This document shows, one piece after another, positions 54,101 to 64,000 of a stretch of DNA of 64,000 bases. The notes below the pieces were generated by a model that was not told where the DNA came from, did no database searches, and worked only from the letters and a program-made list of their open reading frames with translations. The stretch is from Zygnema cylindricum (taxonomy: Eukaryota; Streptophyta; Zygnematophyceae; Zygnematales; Zygnemataceae). A program made the position numbers and the translations under genes. The DNA lies in NCBI GenBank assembly GCA_037447655.1, contig JBBHKE010000262.1:1-64000 (forward strand), given 5' to 3'. How positions within the stretch are numbered: position 1 is the stretch's first letter; each line of letters starts with the position of its first letter.

Positions 54101-54922
54101 TTGTACTATGTAATCGGTACGTTGACAAAGTATTTTGGAATGTAGTGAGATTCTCCGTACTCTTTTGAAGAGCGTTCCAATGTGCAAAAATGAAATCGTA
54201 ACTTTGACATGTGACGGTTGTAGACGTAGGTACAACTTTATGACGGATGAAGACGACTACGAAACTTTCGACAATCGGTGATGCCAACAAAAACAGCGAC
54301 AGTCGTAGACGTCTAGGTTTTTGTAATTTTGTGACATTGTAGATGTTTAGGGTTTTGTGACATTGTGACCACGACGACGTCACAAATTTAAGAACTTTCT
54401 GCCATGGCTATTCGATTTCGTTTTTTTGACTTTTCTCACTCGGCTTGGCATACAAGTTACACATAAAGGTAGTCAAAAGAATCATTTTTCAAATATCTTT
54501 CATTTCAGCATTGTCGTGCCTCATTCTAAAAAGTGTGGGATAAAGCGATAGTGAAGGGGAAATGCAACGACGGCGCAAAATTCTGCAAAAGTCACATGAA
54601 TGAAAGTGGAGGTCCGAGACCCCTTCCTATTTTTTTCCGTACATGCTCGTCTTTTCCATATATGCACGTGACCGACAAGGAGTAAAATAGTGCTCTCCCT
54701 CGTCCTAAAATTTTCCCATGCGTATGGCGCCTGCGTGGACATATTTTAATTTGTTGTCTGAGTGATACTTTCCCTAAAATGCAGTCGCAAGGCGATTTCT
54801 GATGAGGTGATTTGATGGGCTGGATTCTCTTGCCTGAGGGTCGAAAAAAGGAAACTGCCAACTCACATGACGACAAACATGAAGTACATTCAAAGTATCG
54901 ACTTGACGTTCGCTGTACTTTT
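54101..54922 (+). repeat. X4: diverged X copy, right end missing
   Basis: From CATGTAATCGGTACGTTGAC to GACGACAAACATGAAGTACATTC, matching X1 and X3 in order and stopping where X3 begins. Confidence 0.65.
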
Positions 54923-55638
54923 TAAGGGTACGTCCCCATGTAATCGGTACTTTTATAAAGTATTTTGGACTGTAGTAAAGATTCTCCGTACTACTTTGAA
55001 GAGCGTCCCTATGTGCGAAAATTAAATCGGAACTTTGAAATGTGACGGTTGTAGACGTAGGTACAACTTGTGACGATTGAAGACGACTACGAAACTTCCG
55101 ACGATTGGTGACGCCAACAAAAACAGCGACAGTGGCAGACGTCTAGATTTTTGTGAAATTGTAGATGTTTAGGGTTTGGTGACATTGTGACGTCATGCTC
55201 GCTTGTGAAAACGTCGACGTCACTGATTCAATAACTTTCCGCCATGGTTTCCCGATTTCGTTTTTTCTACTTTTCTCACTCAACTTGTCATTAAAAAAAG
55301 ACTAAAAAATTGTCAAAAATAATATTTTAAAAATATCTTTCATTTTATACTAATATTGTCGTGTCTAGTTCTAAAAAGTGTGAGATAAAAGCGATGGTGT
55401 GAGAGGGAGAGGGGGGAGGCGACGACGACGCAAAATTTTGCAAAGGACCCCATGAATGAAAGTGGAGGTCCGAGACCCCTTCCTATTTTTTTCCGTACAT
55501 GCTCGTCTTTTCCATATATGCACGTGACCGACAAGGAGTAAAATAGTGCTCTCCCTCGTCCTAAAATTTTCCCATGCTCTTGTGGCGCGTGTGTGGGTCG
55601 TTTTTCATTCGCTGTTGGGCGGTACTTGAACTAAAATC

Positions 55639-56492
55639 TAGTGTTGTGTATCGGTAAAAAAATTATCGCGATAACACCGATACCAATAGTTATCGGTTAT
55701 CAAACGGTCAGCGGTCCCGATATATTTGTACTTTTTGTACTTTCTGTCCGGAGTGCTTTCTGTCCGGTAAACTGAACGGTAAATTTACGAGAAATGTACG
55801 GTTTTTTACGGGAAATGTACGGAATTTGACGAAAAAATACGTTGCACTTTGTAGTACTTTTTGGGCGGTTAACTGAACATAAATTTTACGGGAACGTACG
55901 AAATTGTACCGATAAACTGATTATCATGGAACGGTAGAAAGACGGCGGACACAAAGTACAACGGATGCAAAATAACATTATGCGCGCCACCGGAATCGAA
56001 CAGACGACATTCAATGAGAAAATACGAGCGGACGGTCAGCGTGAGCGCTGGCATCTCGGAATGGCTTTTTTGGCGGCTTTTGCCAAAAAAGCCGACGGAT
56101 TGACACGTGGCAGGTTTCCAATGGATCCCAAAAAATAAAGGGATAAAGCCACGACGTCGGATGTGAAAGGTACATCGTTTTAACTGGAGCCGTACTAAAG
56201 CCGTACACATCTTATGCCGGCTACTGTACTTTCGGCTTGTACAAATGATCTGATTGGTAGGTACCTCAGGGGTTGTGAGTAAGGCGCGTGGGGGGAAGAA
56301 GACGTACAGTTGAGTGTACATGCTGTACAGTTATCTGTACGGCTCATACAGTTATCGCCGATAAGTAGCCGATTCGGCTACTTATCGGCGATAAAACCGA
56401 TAGCGATATATCGTACCAATATATCGATTATCGGGTCCTCGAAAAAAGGCTCATATCGGTTATCGGCAAATCCTTACCGATATACAACACTA
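55639..56492 (+). mobile_element. hAT-1: 854-bp TIR element
   Basis: Ends TAGTGTTGTGTATCGG and CCGATATACAACACTA (one mismatch over 16), flanked by the 8-bp duplication CTAAAATC (55631-55638, 56493-56500). Internally it has ATATCGTACC/TATCGGTTATCGG repeats and GACACGTGGCAGG. 8-bp duplications and TAG-type ends point to the hAT superfamily. No transposase. The empty site is present in X1 (ACTTTAACTAAAATCACC). Confidence 0.88.
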
Positions 56493-56511
56493 CTAAAATC
56501 ACCCCTCGAGG

Positions 56512-57380
56512 CAGAGGTCGCAAACGGTCAACCGAAACCGTGACCGACCGTTAACCGACGGCCCGCGCCAGATCCGGAACGGATTCGGTTGCCAAATTTT
56601 GGGGGTCGGGCGGTTACGGTCGGTTGACTCACCAGGAAAAAAAAAACGGTCAGTTACGGTCGGTCAAACAAAAAACCAAAAAAAATGAAAAATTTGTACT
56701 TTTTTTTTCCAACATTATTGTTCTTTGTACTTTTGGTATCGTGGAAGTACGTGGCATCATGATTAGCGTCGCAAATCTGACACGGTACTAACACTATTCA
56801 TTTCACGAATCTTACAAAAAGATAATCCAACATTCATGTACTTTGTACTCTTTGGCATCGTGGAAGTACGTGACATCATGATTAGCGTCGCAAATCTGAC
56901 ACGGTACTGTAGTAAGCTATTTATTTCGCAAATCAAAGGCAACGCGACAAAGCGTCGCTAATCTGACACGGTAGTACACTATTCATTTCGAAAATCTTAG
57001 GGAACGCGACAAAGCGTCGCAAATCTGACACGGTAGTACAATATTCATTTCGCAAATCTTAGGCAACGCGACAAAGCGTCGCAAATCTAACACAGTAGTA
57101 CACTATTCATTTCGCAAATCTTAGGGAACGCGACAAATTGTAATTATTGGCTTATTCCGTTGTACATTGATTAATTTTGTACTTTTTCGGTTACGGGCGG
57201 GCACGGTTAGTCGCGAAAAATCAAGATTCGGTTTTTTTTTTTTTTTCGTAAACGACGGTCGGTTAACGGTTAACAATTTTGGAGCGTGATAAAACTCGGT
57301 CGGGCGTCGGTTACTCAGATTTTGAAAAAAAAAAAACTGTCGGTTTCGGGTATGAATTTTTTTGACTTTTGCGACCTCTG
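56512..57380 (+). mobile_element. hAT-2: 869-bp TIR element
   Basis: Ends CAGAGGTCGCAAA and TTTGCGACCTCTG (here TTTTGCGACCTCTG), flanked by CCTCGAGG at 56504-56511 and 57381-57388. Subterminal CGGTTAAC/GTTAACCG repeats. Non-coding. The target was the central palindrome of X3. Relatives: 23807, 44727, 45930. Confidence 0.9.
56951..57136 (+). repeat. 62-bp tandem repeat inside hAT-2
   Basis: Three units beginning AGCGTCGCAAATCTGACACG, with further diverged units upstream (56767, 56886). Single copies stand in the related elements at 44969 and 46183, so this is a local amplification. Confidence 0.8.
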
Positions 57381-57630
57381 CCTCGAGGTGATTTTGGATG
57401 AAGTTTTTTTTTGGGCTGGATTCTCTTGACCGGGGGTCGAAAAGGGGAAACGCCAAAATGAGTTCACATGACGACAAACACGCGGTACATCCAAAGTATG
57501 AATTGACGTTCACTCTACTTTGGTAAAAATGATTTTCTCGTACGGCTAAAGTTTTTGTCAAAGTTCCCTGAATTTTAGGGCAAAAAGACAGAGAAAAGTA
57601 GATACTTTAATACATGGGGTCGTACCCTAA

Positions 57631-58061
57631 AAATTTATTTTTTGTACGGCTAAAGTTTTTCTCGTACGGAACTGCGTTTTGAAAGAAAACGTCAGGAAAA
57701 AGTCGATACTTTAATACATGGGGACATACCCTTCGCCGTGTATCCATTCTTAAGAATATTAAGGGATTGGGAATGATATTCAAAGTCTATTTTCTATTGG
57801 ACGTCACATATCTACGGACGCCTAGCTGTAATTTGTGGATTCGGGCTTTAGGGCCGACGAAGGACGGTGACGATAGCAAGAGGACAAATTTGCTATTTCG
57901 CTGCGCCTGCGGGTCGCCGCAGGTGTCATGTGTTGAAGCACTCCACGTGTTAATTTCTGAGTAGGAACTTTGGCTGATGCTGGCAGCTGAGGTTTGAAGA
58001 ATCCAGCGGCGGTTGCTGACCGGTGAGCAGCTTCCCGCCAATTTGTCGTATATGGCCTGTG
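57631..58061. other. X end fragment and unassigned sequence
   Basis: A second right end of X type (ATACATGGGGACATACCC) lies near 57715-57732. From 57740 to 58061 no feature is recognised. Confidence 0.45.
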
Positions 58062-58713
58062 GAACGAAAGTACACGTTCACTGACATAATTGGTCAGATA
58101 CAGGACTCCACTGAAGTACAGTAAGCGAAAAAAAAAGTACAGCCAGTACGAAATTTTGTAGGATTGCTGTGGTTCCTGGAAGTAACGCCAGTAATCGCGA
58201 TAATCAATTATCGATCGAAAGGGCCATACAGGGAAAAATAATCGCTGAGATGACAGTACACCGCGAATCGTAATTAGAGTAGAAAAAGGAAAAAAACTAA
58301 TTAGAGTTATCAACTCTAATTTGGGTAATAAACCCTTTTCGAAAAAAAAAAAATACTCTAGTTTATCAATAACTCTAATTCGGGTTTCTTTCGGTACTAA
58401 TTATCCGCGCTGAATATTTTTACTGTAATTTGCAGTGTTGTTCAAATCATGCGATTTTTCAAATTTTCCGATTGAAACGTATAGTTCGTGACGATTTTGA
58501 AAATCGCAAAAAAACGTCTACGGTAAACTGAAACTGACAATTTACGGGAAAAGTACAATATTTCCCGTAATATGTACGGTTTTTTTACGGAAATATACAA
58601 AATTCGAGGAGAAGATACGTCGTAGTTATCGGTACTTTTTGTTCAGTGAACTGAAGAGAAATTTCACGGATCTTGTACGTCTCTTCATCGAAAATGTACA
58701 CACATTTTCGAAA
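58062..58713. repeat. direct duplicate of 63350-64000
   Basis: From GTACACGTTCACTGACATAATT onward the sequence equals 63350-64000, with a single A insertion as the only difference that I see, and it runs to the window edge. Both copies hold the GAATCGTAATTAGAGTA terminus of the element at 52527. The left neighbours of the two copies are unrelated. Confidence 0.9.
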
Positions 58714-59960
58714 AGAGACGTTGAATCGTCACACTATTTTCGCGCGGTAAGTTTGAAATTTGTACGGGCGTCTTCTTCAAAAAACTTTGAAAGAAGCCGC
58801 CATGAAATATTGAAAACGAAATCGCAAGGAAGCCGCCACCCTGTATCCTACCCTCCTCTCTCCCAAGCTTTTAACTATCCTCTCTTCCAGACTTCGACAA
58901 AAGAAACCATGCCCAAAAATCGAGGAGAGGAGTGGGAACACATGAAGGCTGCAGACGACCATGGCTGCGTGTCAGATAGGCTCAGACAAACGAAATTTGA
59001 TAAAAATGTGCCCTTGCGGACGTTCGCACCCGAGTGTGCTAGTGTCATAACGCCCGCTACCAGTTGATGAAGGAATTCCGATGTCGATATGGAATGTCAT
59101 ATTTATATAAACATTCATAGTATTTTAGCAATCATGTAACAGTAATAGCGGATTGAACTTGTTCTTGAATGGGTATTTAAGTGCAACCAATATAGAGTTT
59201 TAAATTCGATAGACGTCCGCGAAAAAATCGCACGATTTAGAGTTGTACTTTAAAAGATATAGTGATTGGTGTATTTAGGCGACAACGCGAGGTAAAAATA
59301 ACGAATGGGTGTTCATTGTTACAAGTTAAGGGTCAAACTAGTTGCGGAATTTAAGGCGTATGTTTATAAAGTACCAAACGAAATCAATATTTCGTTTGGT
59401 ACGCACAATGGTTCATTTCTTACAATTCTTAGTACAAAAGGTCACTTTCATTTAACAGAAATTTGTAGGAAGTTTCGTGTGCGAAATTTGCGACGCACGT
59501 TCGTGCAAAGTCGCGTTTTGTTTGGCGCGCACTTTTGCACAAAAATGTTACGTAGTGAAACGTAGCGTTTGATTGGTTAGAAATACTACATAGTTAGTAA
59601 AAGATTTCGCACGTTTTTGCATTGGTCATTCTGAGTTGTTGCTGAACAATGATTGGCCCAAGTAAAACCTCTTCAACATAGCGTTGACTCTGGCCTGGCG
59701 ATTCTAGGGCGATGATGGATAAATAGTGAATTCTAACAAGAGAGTAGACATCTTTTCCTTTAGGAAAAGTTTGTGGAAATTTTGACTAATCTTGGTGCTG
59801 AGCGATTAAAACCAAATTGGAGCAATGGCATTTTTATACTGAAATCTCTTACAAACTAAGTAGTGTTTTAGTAGTTAAAAGATAAAATTATTAAGAGTGG
59901 AGAGTAGTGGAAAACACTTTAATAAGAAGGGTTGAGCCACGAGGTAAGAGACCAAACTAA
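58714..59960. other. no gene seen
   Basis: A 142-codon open stretch ending at 59067 has no recognisable motif. The rest is AT-rich. One hairpin at 59371-59402. Confidence 0.5.
59371..59402. repeat. 14-bp perfect hairpin
   Basis: GTACCAAACGAAAT, loop CAAT, ATTTCGTTTGGTAC. Perfect stem, no T-run beside it. Role unknown. Confidence 0.85.
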
Positions 59961-60806
59961 TGTTATGTGAACACAAGCTTCTTTTAATTTAAAGTTTATC
60001 CTTATATGAGTGTTTTCTATTGTGGATGTGTATTTTCCAATGTGTGGAATGTGTGGTTGAAATTTGTTTTAGTAATGGGATTTTCTGAGAGGTAGGAAAT
60101 CCTATTACATATGGTATCAACGCTTTGGTTAGAAACCAGAGAGAAGTTTGCTTACCCGAAAATCGAATGCCGTGAACGGTGAGGGTGTTATGACGTGTGT
60201 CGGTGGAACCACAATGTGAAGTGGTAAGGAATTGGAGGGAAACTAAGTGACCATGGTGTCAGCGGCCGCTGGTTAGATGTGGGGCTTGCTTTGGTCCTAA
60301 GAACTAAAGCGGGGTGGGAAGTGTAGCCACCGTTGAAACTCACTCCAATTACATAGAAGCCAAACAAACTTGCCTTCTCCTAGCAATGATTAATGTGTAG
60401 AGGGAAGGCTTGAAGCCATCAAAGGTGAGGATGTGAGGATTATAGAGTAAATGATCTTGATGTAGTGGAAAATGGGAAATTTGCTAATGGAGGAGAAAGA
60501 GAGTGGATCAATTTACTTGTTCAAAAACAAAAGAGTCCAGAAATGACTTAAACCTTTTCAAACCCTACATTATTACCTTAGAGAGCTTTTCAATTTTAAT
60601 GTTGCAAAATTTGTGGGGAAAATTCTTATATTTCTGCATCAATGTTTGGGAAATTGAAAATTGAATCTGCACTAACTTTTTTTCAATGTCTGATTGATTT
60701 TTCAGATTTTGGTCTTTTTTTTTCGAAGGGTTTGTTAAGGAAAGAAAATTATAGATTGGAGAAATCCGAAGACTTTAAATCAGCTGCAAACTCTTTTGGA
60801 TAATTA

Positions 60807-62140
60807 TGCTCTACCTTTTTTATTGTTTGATTTCATTGTGTGATAATGACAAATTCTGCATGGAAACGTGGAATGGAAAATGCCCTGAATGTGTTGAAAA
60901 ACGTAGTGTGAAATTGGTCAAAAGATTAAATAATCATGCTGCTGCTGTGGATGAAACAATTTATGAGTTGAAAATTGAATTGAAAGATGTTAAGGAAAAT
61001 TGAAATGTTTCAAATAAAAAATTAGATGAGCTTATTAATTTAATTCACACCACAAATTATGTTAATGACCAAAAGGGTGAGAGTGGTAAGAGAAATGCCA
61101 GTTTTAGGGAGGATGATGATGATAAACCTAAGAAGATAAGAGATCTGAAGTTGTCTATTAGTGATGCACCATCCTTTGATGGTAAGAACATTGATGATTA
61201 GATGCTTGGATTTTCAATATTGAGTATTATTTATAATCTAGAAACTGTGATTGTGATGATTACACTTTTTTCGCTGTTAGCTGTCTGAAAGGTGATGCTC
61301 TGATTTGGTATAACACTCATAGGAGGTCTAATTGTATTCCTGATAATGTTGATTGGGAAAATTCTAAGACCGCGATCAAATCGCGTTTCTTGTTTGTAAC
61401 TTATAAATCCAGAATAGAAAAAAAAGTGGTTGAACTGTAAATAGACTGGATTTGTGAAAGATTATATTGTAGAATTTGACTCATCTAGTATTCATGTCCT
61501 AGGTTTGACTGATGAAATGGCTAAGTTGCATTTCTTGAACTATCTGAATTCTATATTGAAATCAGAAGGGAAACATCAAAAAAATATTAATTTGAAGGAA
61601 TTACAAGATAAGTCATTGGAATTAGAGGATTAGTTGGGGTATAATCGGGAAACTCGATCACTCGAGGTAATTTGAATGAAGTATCAGAGTGGGGAAAAGG
61701 GGAATTTGTGGAAGACGGTCTTAATGCAGGTCTGGTGAAAAGGCAAAATATCTTCAAGGGAAATCAGAGAGGTGGACAGAGTGTTAATGCAGGAAACAAA
61801 TTTATCAATAGAGGGGGATATATTAAGAGTCCTTAACCATGTATTAATGCTCAGAAACCCGATCTTAACATTCCCTTATGCTTTATCTTTTAGAAAAGAG
61901 GTCATAGGGCATTTGAGTGTGCACAACTGAAAAAAACTAACTATTATAACTGTGGAGAAAATGGCAATTTTAGCACAGAGTGCACAAAACCGAAAAAAAA
62001 AGTCACTTGTTTTAAATGCGGAGGTCCAAATCATTACGATAAGGACTGTATATATAAGGGGTATCTTAAAACAATTGATGTCAATGAAGGTCTTCAAGAA
62101 TATATTGCATTATACCTAGGTGAGTAGGAAGTCCAAGAGG
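60807..62140 (+). pseudogene. element L gag with three zinc knuckles
   Basis: Capsid-like stretch CLKGDALIWYNTHRR and KTAIKSRFLFVTYKSR (the gypsy retrotransposon gag pattern), several stops, then three knuckles in a row: CFIF-stop-KRGHRAFEC (second Cys lost), YYNCGENGNFSTEC (first Cys and His lost) and CFKCGGPNHYDKDC (intact, about 62010-62051). Three tandem knuckles are unusual; most gypsy gags have one. Confidence 0.7.
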
Positions 62141-62389
62141 TGGAAACGAAAAAGACTAGCTGAAAGTCCTTAGTTGAGTCTATCACGTCCAGAGTTTAAC
62201 GAGTTAACTCTAGAGGGCAAGCTAATGAATGGAAAGGCTAGGATAGCTAAATTTATTATGATGCTAACTACACTCTATAGTTTGAGCAATCCTTTTGATG
62301 AAACTCTTAACAACAAACCTCTGTTGGGACAGTTAAGTAATGATGACACCAGACACAGTTTGATCTGATTCGAATCTTTATTAGAAGGG

Positions 62390-62498
62390 AAATCATTGAG
62401 AGTTATGGTAGATTCAGGTGCTACACATTATTTTAGTTTACATAAGTTTGTAGAGGAAAATAAATTTCCTACATTCAGAAGGGAAAAACCTTTGCATG
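62390..62498 (+). pseudogene. element L aspartic protease start
   Basis: SLRVMVDSGATHYFSLHKFVEE contains the retropepsin DSGAT motif with intact Asp. The frame ends at the LTR insertion about 25 codons later. Confidence 0.75.
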
Positions 62499-62982
62499 TG
62501 TAAAAGAGGCAACAATACACCACAACACGTCACAGTGCACAGCGGAAAACACCAAGGATCTTTCCGTAACAAAAGCAGGAGCACACACAACTCACAGACA
62601 AGGTTGAGCTTTATTACTTGAAAGAGAGTACAAGGTTGTGCTAACTGTGTAGGTCTACTTGAGGTGTCATTCACTGGGTCTTACTCGACTATTTAAACTA
62701 ACTAACTGCTAGTCAACCTAGTACTATACAACTGTACACGGGTACCTTCACGGTCAACCAAGATCTATCCAAAACTTCCTTCTAGAACTATACAGCTCAA
62801 TCTACATTCTGCGGCGTTGCTATGCTGCGCTGCTACGCTGCTGCGCTACTAAGTTGCTACGCCGCTAAGTTGCTATGCTGCTATGCTGCGCTGGTCTGGA
62901 ATCGCAGCTGCGCTGCTCTGAAATCGCAACTATAGCAGCCTAGCCCTAGCCACTAAGTACCCAATTCTGTAACCCTGTTACA
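62499..62982 (-). repeat. 3' LTR of element K
   Basis: 484 bp, minus orientation, with ends TGTAACAGGG and CCTCTTTTACA. Contains TTTAAATAGT (TATA-like), an ATAAAGCTCAACC poly(A)-type region and a run of GCTGCG/GCTATGCTGC motifs (62815-62930). Homologous to 41098-41529. Confidence 0.8.
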
Positions 62983-62994
62983 CTGCCTCCCACT
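62983..62994 (-). other. polypurine tract of element K
   Basis: Minus strand AGTGGGAGGCAG immediately before the LTR, which marks 62499-62982 as a 3' LTR and the sequence to its right as internal. Confidence 0.7.
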
Positions 62995-63027
62995 AAGGAT
63001 TCAGCGTCCCGCTGAACTTTGATTGAC

Positions 63028-63597
63028 TCAGGGAAACTGCAATTGCCGGAGTATGTCATATGTTTCCTCGCGATACTCTTCGAACTCCTGGCGAAGGGCG
63101 TCGAGTTGATTTTGGAGTTGTTCACATCGGGTCTCCAGTAACGCGATGTGATGATCTGCAACTGCCAACCGCCGCCGAGTGATTCGTTCCCGAACCTGAT
63201 CTTCCCCTTCCTCAACCTCGAGTACTTCGGGTCGCGGCGGAACGTCCGCCGGTGCAGGCTCCTCGGGTGCCGGAATCCGGGGTTCTTCAGGTTCAGCCAC
63301 TGGGGAAACTTCCTCCGCTTCTTCGTCCGCCGGTTCCCACCGAGGTACCTTCCGTACACGTTCACTGACATAATTGGTCAGATACAGGACTCCACTGAAG
63401 TACAGTAAGCGAAAAAAAAAGTACAGCCAGTACGAAATTTTGTAGGATTGCTGTGGTTCCTGGAAGTAACGCCAGTAATCGCGATAATCAATTATCGATC
63501 GAAAGGGCCATACAGGGAAAAATAATCGCTGAGATGACAGTACACCGCGAATCGTAATTAGAGTAGAAAAAGGAAAAAAACTAATTAGAGTTATCAA
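63028..63597 (-). CDS. hypothetical ORF at the 3' end of element K
   Basis: 189 codons on the minus strand, ending 33 bp before the polypurine tract. Residues 1-80 are hydrophobic and aromatic (two possible membrane segments, including YWLYFFFRLLYFSGVLYL); 85-135 are acidic and Pro-rich; 138-187 form a convincing coiled coil (LLETRCEQLQNQLDALRQEF). Only the part after about residue 80 is specific to this copy; the first 79 residues are shared with the segment at 58062. The start is therefore doubtful: the real gene may begin elsewhere or be spliced. A position right before the 3' LTR is where extra (env-like or accessory) genes of LTR elements sit, but no family is recognised. Confidence 0.4.
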   Translation of the reverse strand: MITLISFFPFSTLITIRGVLSSQRLFFPVWPFRSIIDYRDYWRYFQEPQQSYKISYWLYFFFRLLYFSGVLYLTNYVSERVRKVPRWEPADEEAEEVSPVAEPEEPRIPAPEEPAPADVPPRPEVLEVEEGEDQVRERITRRRLAVADHHIALLETRCEQLQNQLDALRQEFEEYREETYDILRQLQFP

Positions 63598-64000
63598 CTC
63601 TAATTTGGGTAATAAACCCTTTTCGAAAAAAAAAAAATACTCTAGTTTATCAATAACTCTAATTCGGGTTTCTTTCGGTACTAATTATCCGCGCTGAATA
63701 TTTTTACTGTAATTTGCAGTGTTGTTCAAATCATGCGATTTTTCAAATTTTCCGATTGAAACGTATAGTTCGTGACGATTTTGAAAATCGCAAAAAAAAC
63801 GTCTACGGTAAACTGAAACTGACAATTTACGGGAAAAGTACAATATTTCCCGTAATATGTACGGTTTTTTTACGGAAATATACAAAATTCGAGGAGAAGA
63901 TACGTCGTAGTTATCGGTACTTTTTGTTCAGTGAACTGAAGAGAAATTTCACGGATCTTGTACGTCTCTTCATCGAAAATGTACACACATTTTCGAAAAG

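Larger units (their letters stand above)
54926..57627 (+). mobile_element. X3: TIR element carrying two nested hAT-like elements
   Basis: GGGTACGTCCCCATGT at the left, ATACATGGGGTCGTACCC at the right, TAA on both sides (54923-54925 and 57628-57630). Without the two insertions and their duplications the element is 963 bp, close to X1. Non-coding. The 3-bp TAA duplication and GGG-type ends fit a PIF/Harbinger-type MITE. Confidence 0.75.
59960..62498 (+). mobile_element. truncated gypsy-like element L
   Basis: Plus strand. An LTR end (..AATCCTATTACA, ending 60109) is followed by a primer-binding site TGGTATCAACGC (60112-60123, close to the 3' end complement of initiator-Met tRNA), a leader, gag and the start of a protease. 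Cut at 62498 by the LTR at 62499. The left LTR boundary could not be fixed. Confidence 0.7.

Noticed and set aside
58639-59067. 142-codon open frame
   Set aside because: No recognisable domain; it begins inside the duplicated repeat segment and has no supporting context.

Overview
The window is a repeat-dense stretch of a nuclear genome from a streptophyte (land plant or charophyte alga). Evidence for this: one spliced gene for plant-type vacuolar H+-ATPase subunit E (47594-51257, six exons, GT-AG introns), Ty1/copia and Ty3/gypsy LTR retroelements, solo LTRs with 5-bp target duplications, hAT-like elements with 8-bp duplications, and primer-binding sites matching plant initiator-Met tRNA. 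I cannot name the species. A 10-N assembly gap lies at 21017-21026.

Region 1 (1-17481) is a nested stack. A decayed zinc-knuckle gag gene on the minus strand (element D) was split by a solo LTR (1087-2094) and by a copia element C (3361-16625, minus, duplication CTTAG). Element C was later split by a solo LTR of its own family (4549-5445, duplication GTTAT) and by a young, full-length copia element A (7860-14305, plus, duplication GATCG) with an uninterrupted 1452-codon gag-pol. Removing the insertions rejoins the interrupted reading frames of C and D at the target sites.

Region 2 (17482-37228) is a graveyard of relatives of A: truncated element F, LTR fragments, a solo LTR inside a small TIR element (X1), a gypsy pol fragment, element H (plus; its gag is split by a solo LTR of another family) and element I (minus). 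H and I form a large inverted repeat and share several inactivating changes.

Region 3 (37229-47390) has no recognised host gene. It holds copies of two related TIR-type families (X and Y), hAT-like fragments, decayed copia element J and more LTRs. Region 4 (47392-51257) is the only host gene. Region 5 (51258-64000) is again repeats: a 0.5-kb TIR element, X and Y copies, two hAT-like elements nested in X3 with clear empty-site paralogues, a gypsy-like gag (element L) and the 3' end of another LTR element (K) with an unusual terminal ORF.

The most unusual theme is shared by several copia LTR families here. The gag reading frame begins inside the LTR and runs through the primer-binding site. 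That site is complementary to the anticodon arm of initiator-Met tRNA, so it carries an in-frame ATG. The same LTRs also carry an antisense tRNA-like B-box module and an inverted AAACAAATG repeat.
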